Below are positions 26,211 through 34,201 of a stretch of DNA of 36,217 nucleotides, one piece after another. The position numbers were made by a program, and so were the translations under genes. The notes under the pieces are model-generated. The model was not told the DNA's origin, did no database searches, and saw only the letters and a program-made list of their open reading frames with translations. The DNA lies in contig DUSU01000078.1 in assembly GCA_012842425.1 (NCBI GenBank), forward strand, positions 1 through 36,217, in the 5' to 3' direction. This DNA comes from Candidatus Fermentithermobacillaceae bacterium (GTDB taxonomy: Bacteria; Bacillota; Sulfobacillia; Fermentithermobacillales; Fermentithermobacillaceae). Positions within the stretch are counted from its first letter, which is position 1, and each line of letters begins with the position of its first letter.

Positions 26211-27392
26211 CTACCGCCCCCTCCGGAGTATGACTTTGCCCTGCCTCAGAGCGTCCAGCCCGTACTGGAGGGCCAGATCAGCGACTCGGGCCGAACGTTC
26301 ATCACCCTTGGCGATCAGCCCTTCCCTGAGTCCCACAAGGTGCCTCGCGAAACGCCCTTCAAGGCTTGAGTTCTCAGGGGCGGTCAACGCCTTGAGGTCG
26401 TAGCCGGGAGAGTAGTCCGGGATAAGACGCAGGAAGAAGAAGTCGTCCCCGAGCATGCGCTCGAGTTCGGGGACGTCAAACACTATCTCCGGCTCGACCA
26501 CTCCGGTAAGCCTGATCGCCCAGAGGTCGCGCTTTCTGGTAGACCGGTCTCCTACGGAGAGCACGGCATTTCGGACGCGCTCCAAGGTGTCCAGTCCCGT
26601 GATGTCCAGGTCCTCGCTCCTCATCTGCCTGAGGGCCATTGGGATGAACTCCGCCTGGACGTCGTACCCGGCCTCCCCCTCCCGCTTGTCGGCGCTCACA
26701 AGGAACACGCCTCGCTCGCCCTTGTCGCCGAAGTCCAAGGGCTCGAGGCATCCTGGGTAGACCGCCGTCATTTCGCCTGCCGTGAACTTTCCCGGCGCGT
26801 GGATGTGGCCCAGCGCCGCGTAGTCAATCCCCGATCCTTCCAGGTCCTCAAGATGGATGGGCAGGTACTGGGACCCGTTGTCCGAAACGGCGGCATTCCA
26901 GACCACATCACCGTGGACGACTAATACGCTGAAAAACCCCTCACGGGCTTTGCGGAACCCCTTCAGGAGTCTCCTGTGTTCCAGATACGTCCGCCAGCCA
27001 AGTCCGTAGACGACGGTATTCAGGTCCTCCAATACGACTTCTCCTATCGCGTCGCTTTCAAATACGGTCACGTTTTCCGGCCAGTCTACGGTCTTGTACA
27101 GGGAGTCCCTGACCAGCGGGTCGTGGTTTCCGGGGCTTATGAACACCCTCGTCTCACCAATGGACCTGAAGACCTCCCTGGCCTCTTTCGCCCAGGTGGC
27201 CCTCGCGTGAGAGTGTTCGAAGAGGTCGCCCGAGAGAAGGAGCAAGTCGGCCTTTGCCCGCTTGCAGAGGTCTGCTATGCGGGAAAGGCCCGCCTCGATC
27301 TCCCTTCGCCTAATAGATGCTTTCTCTCTATCCAGTTCTCTGGAAGCCGGGCGGCCGGCGTGGATGTCGGCAGCGTGAACTATCTTCAGCAT
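26211..27392 (-). CDS. YhaO/SbcD-like metallophosphoesterase (DNA repair exonuclease family)
   Basis: KIVHAADIHAGRP, LLLSGDLFEHSHA, ISPGNHDPL, VLVVHGDV, ALGHIHAPG. RBS TTTGGAGGC upstream of the ATG. Confidence 0.92.
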   Translation of the reverse strand: MLKIVHAADIHAGRPASRELDREKASIRRREIEAGLSRIADLCKRAKADLLLLSGDLFEHSHARATWAKEAREVFRSIGETRVFISPGNHDPLVRDSLYKTVDWPENVTVFESDAIGEVVLEDLNTVVYGLGWRTYLEHRRLLKGFRKAREGFFSVLVVHGDVVWNAAVSDNGSQYLPIHLEDLEGSGIDYAALGHIHAPGKFTAGEMTAVYPGCLEPLDFGDKGERGVFLVSADKREGEAGYDVQAEFIPMALRQMRSEDLDITGLDTLERVRNAVLSVGDRSTRKRDLWAIRLTGVVEPEIVFDVPELERMLGDDFFFLRLIPDYSPGYDLKALTAPENSSLEGRFARHLVGLREGLIAKGDERSARVADLALQYGLDALRQGKVILRRGR

Positions 27393-27520
27393 GGATATGT
27401 GCCTCCAAAAAGCATGGGTCGGAGTGAACGGGTGACATCAGAGGAAACATTTCTACTCCGAGAGATCCTTTCCCTCTAGGGCGCCACAGGTCGATCAGGC
27501 AGTCTAGCGGGATAAATCTT

Positions 27521-27949
27521 GTGACTGCTCCTCTTCTATTGTGCGTGTTCGGCCTAAAGAACTCCTATGTACAGGACGGCCGGCCCGTGCTTGAGCTCAC
27601 CGGCATCGGAGGGAAGGTCGAGCCGGGAGAATCCTTCGCGTAGTGCGCCGTGCGGGAGCGCATCGAAGAGACCGGGACGCGCCCTCAGATCGTTCCCTCG
27701 CCAATGACCGTGGATGACCTGCTCAAAAGTGGTGTACGAATGGTAAGTGCCTGGGGCGAGGAAGTACCCCGAGAAGGAAGGGTGACGTTTATCGACTCTC
27801 CGGGAGTATATGCCCGGCATACCGACGACGCCCTTGTCGAGTATGTGGAAGGGAGGCTTCCTCCATGGCAAGCGGCGACCTCCGGCCTAGGTCCTCCCAT
27901 TTTCCGCACTTGGAACCCCACCGGGCGACCACCCTGTCATCCACGATGA
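27521..27949 (+). pseudogene. Nudix hydrolase-like sequence interrupted by an in-frame amber codon
   Basis: Translation from GTG 27521: VTAPLLLCVFGLKNSYVQDGRPVLELTGIGGKVEPGESFA*CAVRERIEETG..., a near-complete Nudix box with TAG at 27641-27643. The 3' limit is uncertain. Confidence 0.65.
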
Positions 27950-28964
27950 TCTCTTGTATCTCACAGGAGTTCGCGCAGTCTGAACACTCGAATCCCCTGC
28001 TTTGGGCACTAGACAGTGCGATGCGCGAGACTCCCCGGAACGCCGTCTGCCTCGAAGGCTCTTCGAGGGCGCGCTCTCTCGCAAGTAGGGCCGCTCCCCA
28101 AGCCCCCATCACCTTGAAGTGCGGAGGTACTGTGATGGGAAGCCCCAGTTTCTCTTCCAGGGCCTTGCGGATGCCGGCGTTGGCCGCGACTCCGCCCTGA
28201 AAAACAACCTTCGGCCTTATCTTCTGGCCCCTGGCGACGTTTGTTATGTAGTTGGCGGCCAAGGCGGCGCACAAACCTGCAATAAGGTCTTCTTTACGGT
28301 AGCCCATCTGCTGCTTGTGGATTAGGTCCGATTCGGCGAAAACGCCGCAGCGTCCCGCGATTCTGGCAGGCGTCCTGGAGCGCAGAGCCCAGTCGCCGAA
28401 CTCCTCGATGGGAATACCCAGTCTCGCGGCCTGGTGGTCAAGGAACGACCCCGTTCCGGCCGCGCATACGGTGTTCATGTTGAAACCGACAGGATACCCG
28501 TCCCTGAAGAAGACGATCTTGGAATCCTGGCCGCCTATATCGATGAGAGTCCCTATGTCGGGAAACAGGAAAGAAGCGGCTTTTGCGTGGCTCGATATCT
28601 CGTTTTTCACCACATCGGCCCCTATGATGACCTTGGCCAAGAGGCGCCCCGAACCCGTGGTGCCGACAAACCTGATGCCGTCGGTCCATCCGCCTTCGGC
28701 AAGGCGCCTAAACCCCTCCTGCATGGCCCAGATGGGGCCGCCTTCATTACGGATGTAATCCTCATATACAATGTGGCCGCAACGGTCCGTGAGCACAATC
28801 TTGGTGGTTACGCTGCCTACATCTACGCCGAGAAACCTGGTCTCGCGGCTCAGGTTCGCCGGACGGAGCTTTTCACTCAGCCGGGCTCTTTCACTCCCCG
28901 CCGCATGCTCCTTAGGCAAGACCTCCCGCAAGGGGATTGGCTTCTTTCTTTCCTCACGCTTCAT
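27789..28964 (-). CDS. BadF/BcrA/HgdC-type ATPase, 2-hydroxyacyl-CoA dehydratase activator family
   Basis: FLGVDVGSVTTKIVLTD, GTTGSGRLL, IDIGGQDSKIVFF, NTVCAAGTGSFLDHQA, RCGVFAESDLIHKQQMG, FQGGVAANAGIRKALE. Start at 28964 (MKREERKK) with GGAG is preferred over 29015. Confidence 0.9.
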   Translation of the reverse strand: MKREERKKPIPLREVLPKEHAAGSERARLSEKLRPANLSRETRFLGVDVGSVTTKIVLTDRCGHIVYEDYIRNEGGPIWAMQEGFRRLAEGGWTDGIRFVGTTGSGRLLAKVIIGADVVKNEISSHAKAASFLFPDIGTLIDIGGQDSKIVFFRDGYPVGFNMNTVCAAGTGSFLDHQAARLGIPIEEFGDWALRSRTPARIAGRCGVFAESDLIHKQQMGYRKEDLIAGLCAALAANYITNVARGQKIRPKVVFQGGVAANAGIRKALEEKLGLPITVPPHFKVMGAWGAALLARERALEEPSRQTAFRGVSRIALSSAQSRGFECSDCANSCEIQEIIVDDRVVARWGSKCGKWEDLGRRSPLAMEEASLPHTRQGRRRYAGHILPESR

Positions 28965-31089
28965 TGGCCGAACTCCTTTTTCTCCTTCCTTCGAGCAAAT
29001 CGCAAAAGGCCTCAAACCTGGTCTCCAAGCCTGCCACTCCGGTCTGCTCTGAGATCATGAGAGACAGGACCGGTATGTCTAGGTCACTGGACACCTTGAC
29101 CAGTATGTTCTGGGCTATTATTTCCGGCATGCAGGTGAAAGGAAACAGGTGGATGACCCCGTCCATCCCCAACGTCTTCGCGAGCACGGTCTCTCCGACG
29201 GATTCCTGGCCGTGCCCGCCCACGTGTACAGGCAAATACGGCTCGGCGCACTTAACCACCCGGTTGTACTGCCTGACCGCGCGAGGCAGCTTGAAGAGGT
29301 GGTAATCCACCCACGATGTAACGTCGAGGGTCCTGTAGACCCTGACACGCTGCTCAAGAGACCCGAGGATCCTCTCCGCGTCTTTGTTCACGAAGGGCTC
29401 ATTCACAACGTAGACCTCTCCGACTATGGCCACCCGGAGCGGGTCCACCTGAAGCCTCGGTATCCGCCGCATGTCGCGGCAGTAATCGCCGAACACCGCT
29501 TTGACTTCTTTGGGGCTCCGGGCCTCGTCCAGTTCCCTGAGGAACCGTGCGAACCGCCTATCGCCTGCACCCCGCTCTGCTTCGTAAGCCCTAATATCCC
29601 GGAGCACATCGACCGCCCTGTCCGAAGCGGCGATCTTGGTGAGGGCCATCCTGAATCCCCTGAGCCCTTTGGTGAAATGGGCCCCTCCGGACAGAGCCCT
29701 GTAGGACTCGACAAACAGTCCCCACTTCTGAGAAAGGGGGAACGGGGAATCGACCGAGAGCACCCTGACCGGATATCCGCTCTTCCTGAGGATCTCTTCC
29801 ATGACCTGCGCGTACCAGCCCAAGCGGCACTTACCTTTACCTTGGATCATCACTATCTTCCGCACGCCGTCTTCGGCATGCTTCCTCATCTGTCCGATGA
29901 GGGTAACCATCGGATAGCAGATGAACTCGGGAGCGATCTCTTTGCCCAGCCGCACTATGTCCTCGGTAAGTGGCGGTGGCATTACCGCCTCGGCTCCCAT
30001 TTCCGCAAACAGGCTTCTCAGGGCGTACCGTAGATTGCCCATGTCTACGAGGCCGATAGGGCCTGTATCGACCTCGCGGGATATCGCGGGGACACTCGGG
30101 CGGCCGGCGGCAGGAGCGCCATCTCCGGGCCCGCCTAGCTCCCCACCAGTTAAGGCCGGCCCGTGTCCTCCAGGCGCCGGGACTCGGGTGGAATCCATGA
30201 ACGCTTCAATCCTGGTAAGAAGCCCGGCCTCTCCCGAATGCTCGTCGACGGCCAGGTTCAGGAGCGGGATACCCCGGTCGCCGGCTTCTTTGGCAACGTA
30301 GTTCTCTATGATCGAAGCGGGGCCGCACGAAAACGCGGACACGAAGATGAGGCGGTTGACTTTTCCGGACCTAACGAGGTGCAAGGCGGCTCCGAGGATG
30401 CGCGCCTCGATCGTCCATAGTCTCTCGGCCTCGTATATCCCTCTGAGAGCCGCCTCCGCGTCCTCTTTCGACACGTTTTCCGCCGTAACGACCGAGCCGT
30501 AATCGCTTACGCGCTCCACCAGTCGCCTCCCAAACACGTCCTGGAGGATGTAGGAGTGACCCATGACGGCCGTATCCCAGATAAAACGACCCGAGAGAAC
30601 GGACAAATGCTCATGTTCTCTCCAAGCCCGGATGGCTTCCTGAAGCGCGCGCTTGGCTCTTACTTCTGATGAAACGCCCAGCCGGCGACCTGCCGAGATC
30701 CATGTCCGGGGCCAACCTTTTGGATCGTCGCGCATATCTATCACGGGGCTTATGAACTCGTCGTCGGAGAGCCCAAAAGCCGCTTTCAGCATTGCGGGGA
30801 GGCCCATCATCTTCGGACAGCAGTAGGACGTGCCCGAAAGAGAGACGACGGCCGGTATAAAGATCTTCCGGCATCCCTTGCGGAGCAGCCTGTCGACATG
30901 GACAAACGCTGCCTTTACCGCTACGCACGGCTCATCGGTAGGACAGAGATCCAGGCGCTCTAGGTCGCTCTCGGAAGTATGCGGCGACTCAGTCCACTGT
31001 ACCCCGAGTTCCCCTAGGAAGGTGCGGTATAAGGGATGGAGATAGAAGAAGCCGAGGCTCCTGGGAACACCCACCGACATCAAGCTCAA
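28954..31089 (-). CDS. Fused DUF2229-type and HgdB-like 2-hydroxyacyl-CoA dehydratase-related protein
   Basis: N-half LGFFYLHPLYRTFLGELGVQW...DEPCVAVKAAFVHV...YCCPK; C-half EFICYPMVTLIGQMRKHAEDGVRKIVMIQGKGKCRLGWYAQVMEEIL; Gly/Pro/Ala-rich linker between halves; adjacent to its activase. Confidence 0.8.
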   Translation of the reverse strand: MSLMSVGVPRSLGFFYLHPLYRTFLGELGVQWTESPHTSESDLERLDLCPTDEPCVAVKAAFVHVDRLLRKGCRKIFIPAVVSLSGTSYCCPKMMGLPAMLKAAFGLSDDEFISPVIDMRDDPKGWPRTWISAGRRLGVSSEVRAKRALQEAIRAWREHEHLSVLSGRFIWDTAVMGHSYILQDVFGRRLVERVSDYGSVVTAENVSKEDAEAALRGIYEAERLWTIEARILGAALHLVRSGKVNRLIFVSAFSCGPASIIENYVAKEAGDRGIPLLNLAVDEHSGEAGLLTRIEAFMDSTRVPAPGGHGPALTGGELGGPGDGAPAAGRPSVPAISREVDTGPIGLVDMGNLRYALRSLFAEMGAEAVMPPPLTEDIVRLGKEIAPEFICYPMVTLIGQMRKHAEDGVRKIVMIQGKGKCRLGWYAQVMEEILRKSGYPVRVLSVDSPFPLSQKWGLFVESYRALSGGAHFTKGLRGFRMALTKIAASDRAVDVLRDIRAYEAERGAGDRRFARFLRELDEARSPKEVKAVFGDYCRDMRRIPRLQVDPLRVAIVGEVYVVNEPFVNKDAERILGSLEQRVRVYRTLDVTSWVDYHLFKLPRAVRQYNRVVKCAEPYLPVHVGGHGQESVGETVLAKTLGMDGVIHLFPFTCMPEIIAQNILVKVSSDLDIPVLSLMISEQTGVAGLETRFEAFCDLLEGRRKRSSANEA

Positions 31090-31162
31090 GACCCGCCTTT
31101 ACACTGTGATGGTGGTAATGTTCCCAAAAAGTGGCGGTAGTAAACGTAACGTGGGGGGCGGA

Positions 31163-32107
31163 CTACTCTGTCCTCGTCACACTGACCTTTCCCGCGCCGC
31201 AGCTCACGACAAGGTCAATCTTCGTTGAGGCTCTCTCGTAGTCCGGCGTTACCCAGGAGTTGCCTGAGCGGGTCATGCCTTGGGCGCCCAGGTCGTGGGT
31301 GATGGTAAGGGGACTCGATATAGACACTCGTAGGCCTGCTGCTCGGGGCACCGTGACATCTACCGTGGCCGCCCCTCCGGATACCGTAACCTTTGTATCC
31401 TTTCCGCTCAGGCCAAACGCGATATCGAGGTCGACAACACCTGCCGATATATCAAGGTCGCCGAGGTCAACCGATCTGCAATCCATGGTGACATTAGCGA
31501 CTCCGCCTGTCACTTTCACGGAGGTCGCTATCGAAGGGTTCAGGGCGAGGTCCCACACCTGTTTGCCGGCTTCGGCCCCATTTCGGTCCGGAGCTTTGAT
31601 GGAGACTCGCGTTTCGCCGTCCACTTCCTCCCACGACCTTGACGGCTCATACCGGTCCCACGATAGGTTCCCCTTCATGAGGATCGGCGACCCAAGATTA
31701 TTGAGGCCAGAGTCGCCTCTGGCCTCGAGCTCCAGCGAAGGAGCCCCCAGCTCCATTTTCAGTCTCGATATCGTTGGGCCAAGGGGCACGGTATACTCTT
31801 CGGTGTGCTCCATGGGTTTCCAAGGCAAGCGGAACTCCCATCTCAGGCCGTTGGACCTCCGCCACGGCCCGTGCCAACCGCCACCAGGGAACATGGCCCC
31901 GAGGATCAGGATGACCACGATCGCTACCGCGAACCACGGGACCTTCCATTTGGAGAACACCAGTTGCAGACCGAGACCTATGACCAGGATAGGCCAGAAC
32001 GAAACGGCCGAATCCCATACACTCCAGGGCAGGTAACCTGAGGTGTTCATGAGGAGGATGGCTCCCACGACCACCAAGACGAGCCCATTCAGAAGCCTGC
32101 TCGCCAC
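31163..32107 (-). CDS. LiaF-like membrane protein with toast-rack-type C-terminal beta domain
   Basis: Four-TM N-terminus (LLNGLVLVVVGAILLMNTSGYLPWSVWDSAVSFWPILVIGLGL...) followed by a beta-rich adhesin-like region. Confidence 0.78.
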   Translation of the reverse strand: MASRLLNGLVLVVVGAILLMNTSGYLPWSVWDSAVSFWPILVIGLGLQLVFSKWKVPWFAVAIVVILILGAMFPGGGWHGPWRRSNGLRWEFRLPWKPMEHTEEYTVPLGPTISRLKMELGAPSLELEARGDSGLNNLGSPILMKGNLSWDRYEPSRSWEEVDGETRVSIKAPDRNGAEAGKQVWDLALNPSIATSVKVTGGVANVTMDCRSVDLGDLDISAGVVDLDIAFGLSGKDTKVTVSGGAATVDVTVPRAAGLRVSISSPLTITHDLGAQGMTRSGNSWVTPDYERASTKIDLVVSCGAGKVSVTRTE

Positions 32108-32113
32108 CCTGTT

Positions 32114-32716
32114 CTACCTCCCCCGCACCGCGCTCAAAATGATAGCTATGCCGGCGAGGATTATGAGCACGGGCCAACCCTGACTAATCAGAGTGAACGG
32201 AAGTCTCCAGACGAAGTTGGGGACGAGTTTCCTGAACAGGATCACCGCGCCGATAGCTATCAGCACGAAACCAAAGAACTGGCGGCTCTTATCACCCGAA
32301 TCATGCTGAGTAGTAACATTCGGTGAGGTCCCTTCGGAGCTGCCGCTTCCGGCTTGAGCAGGCCCAACCTCGCTCTTCGGCACCTCTGCCCCCGCGGCGC
32401 CGGCTCCCGGGGGCTCGATACCACGGCTTCTCAGTATCTCGTCGGCGGTCATCCCGCCTTCTGAAGCCGGACGGCTACTCCCTACCGTATCATCGCTGCC
32501 CGGTCTCAGAGGAGAGGGCACGGATGTCATCCCCGCGGGCTCCTCTGGGATGATTATCCAGGCGAGGATGTAGGCTATGATGACGTTCGGGACAGTAACG
32601 AGCAATAGGGCGAAGAGGAGCCGCATGATCGTCACATCCATGCCGAAATACTCGGCCAATCCTGCTGCCACTCCGCCCAGGACTTTGGTGTGCCTGGACC
32701 GGTACACTTTCTTCAT
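32114..32716 (-). CDS. PspC-domain protein with additional C-terminal LiaI/LiaF-like TM segments
   Basis: KKVYRSRHTKVLGGVAAGLAEYFGMDVTIMRLLFALLLVTVPNVIIAYILAWIIIPEEP. Confidence 0.9.
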   Translation of the reverse strand: MKKVYRSRHTKVLGGVAAGLAEYFGMDVTIMRLLFALLLVTVPNVIIAYILAWIIIPEEPAGMTSVPSPLRPGSDDTVGSSRPASEGGMTADEILRSRGIEPPGAGAAGAEVPKSEVGPAQAGSGSSEGTSPNVTTQHDSGDKSRQFFGFVLIAIGAVILFRKLVPNFVWRLPFTLISQGWPVLIILAGIAIILSAVRGR

Positions 32717-33357
32717 CGCACACCCTCTCCTCCGTCCTTGGAAGATCTACGTTGGTTCAAAAAGACTACCGTTGTTATCCCGCCAAGTACAAGTACGCTG
32801 ATGATTTGCGAAGGTAATGCGGATCGGAGGATTCCGAGTGATGCTATTCCGTCGGTCCGCACCGCAGAGATCACTGAGACCAAATTGTCCCACCAAGCCC
32901 CGGAAGCGACATATCTCCAGAAAGCACCCAAGTCTTGCAGAGATGATAGGAGGTTTGGGCCTTTGCCGAAGAGTACCGGTATGGCAGAACCGTACTTGTA
33001 CTCAAGTATGGAGCCCAGGGCCATGACAAGGGATGCGACGGCCCATCTTATCTTGTATCCCCGGGAAATCTCGAAAGCCTTCTTCCCCGAAGTCTCCTCT
33101 CTATCGCGAAGCACCGGGTCAGGCTCAAAGTCCCACGACCTAACCATCCTTAAGAGGTCCTCTTCAAAGCCCACGGGAGGCTCCTCAGACGGATACTGCC
33201 CGAGCACGGCGTCGAACTTGCGCAGTCCGTCGACTTTCGCCCTGCACTTAGGGCAGGTTCTCACGTGAAGTCGAATCAGAAGCTTCTCAAGCGGAGCGAG
33301 ATCTCCGTAATGGTAGTCTTCCAGCCTCATATCATCAGGACATCTGAGTACCGGCAT
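32713..33357 (-). CDS. Anti-sigma factor with N-terminal zinc-finger (zf-HC2 type) and TM segments
   Basis: CPDDMRLEDYHYGDLAPLEKLLIRLHVRTCPKCRAKV (H-x3-C-x2-C), hydrophobic segments; located just downstream of an ECF sigma gene. Overlaps pspC-like start by 4 nt. Confidence 0.83.
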   Translation of the reverse strand: MPVLRCPDDMRLEDYHYGDLAPLEKLLIRLHVRTCPKCRAKVDGLRKFDAVLGQYPSEEPPVGFEEDLLRMVRSWDFEPDPVLRDREETSGKKAFEISRGYKIRWAVASLVMALGSILEYKYGSAIPVLFGKGPNLLSSLQDLGAFWRYVASGAWWDNLVSVISAVRTDGIASLGILRSALPSQIISVLVLGGITTVVFLNQRRSSKDGGEGVR

Positions 33358-33402
33358 GAGCGCTCACCTCCCGGCAAGGCTCACCGGTGCCTGTACTCTG
33401 AC

Positions 33403-34071
33403 CTACACTGTCCATACAAGTCCACCCGCCTCAAGGATTTTCTTGAGCATCTGTCTTCCTCTATAAAGTCTGTTCTTGATAACGGTCTCCTTCAAGTCCG
33501 TGACATCGGATATCTCTCTAATTGACAAGCCCTCCAGGTGGAAAAGAATAATGAGTTCGCGGTATCCTTCGGCCAACTGGTCAATAGCATCCCTCAGTAC
33601 GCGCGCGGTCTCTTGCCTCTCAAACTCGCCGTCGGGTCCCAGTATGGCGCTGGGGAGCCTCGACGCCCCGGTATTCCCGTCGTCGATCGATTCCTCGGCC
33701 GGTGTCCTTCCGATCTTCCTCCCCCTGTCAGCGCAGATGTTCCACGTGATCCTATAGATCCAAGGCAGAAACGGCTTATCCGGCTGAAAAGAAGCAATCG
33801 CCCGGAAAGCTCTCAGGAGGACTTCTTGGGTTACGTCCATAGCATCCTCGCGATTGCCGGTCATCCGGTAAGCCAGGCTGTAGATATTCCTATAGTATCT
33901 CTGTACCAGGGTGGCGAACGCGTCTTTGTCGCCTCGCTGGGCGCTCTCTATGAGCTTTCTGTCTTCCACCTGGAAGAAATCCCCCTGATAAACCGACCCG
34001 GCCTTCACCCATGAATACGGACAGAAGGCGAAGTAGGTCTCACGGATACTTCGGAAGAAATCCAGCCCCAT
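33403..34071 (-). CDS. ECF-type RNA polymerase sigma factor
   Basis: RKLIESAQRGDKDAFATLVQRYYRNIYSLAYRMTGNREDAMDVTQEVLLRAFRAIASFQPDKPFLPWIYRITWNICADRGRK...LREISDVTDLKETVIKNRLYRGRQMLKKIL-type region 4 (actual text LSIREISDVTDLKETVIKNRLYRGRQMLKKIL). The true start may be GTG at 33969. Confidence 0.92.
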   Translation of the reverse strand: MGLDFFRSIRETYFAFCPYSWVKAGSVYQGDFFQVEDRKLIESAQRGDKDAFATLVQRYYRNIYSLAYRMTGNREDAMDVTQEVLLRAFRAIASFQPDKPFLPWIYRITWNICADRGRKIGRTPAEESIDDGNTGASRLPSAILGPDGEFERQETARVLRDAIDQLAEGYRELIILFHLEGLSIREISDVTDLKETVIKNRLYRGRQMLKKILEAGGLVWTV

Positions 34072-34159
34072 TCTACCAGTGGCCCCAAGGGGCAGCCATT
34101 GAAAGATATGTTAACGAGGAGGCGCAGCAAGAAGACGGTCGCCCCGGAAAAAGAAGAGT

Positions 34160-34178
34160 GGGGCGCGTCCCGCGCCCC
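34160..34178 (-). terminator. Intrinsic terminator of the repeat-protein gene
   Basis: Minus strand GGGGCGCG-GGA-CGCGCCCC followed by ACTCTTCTTTTTCC. Confidence 0.72.
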
Positions 34179-34201
34179 CGGACTTGGAAGCCTCATTACA
34201 C

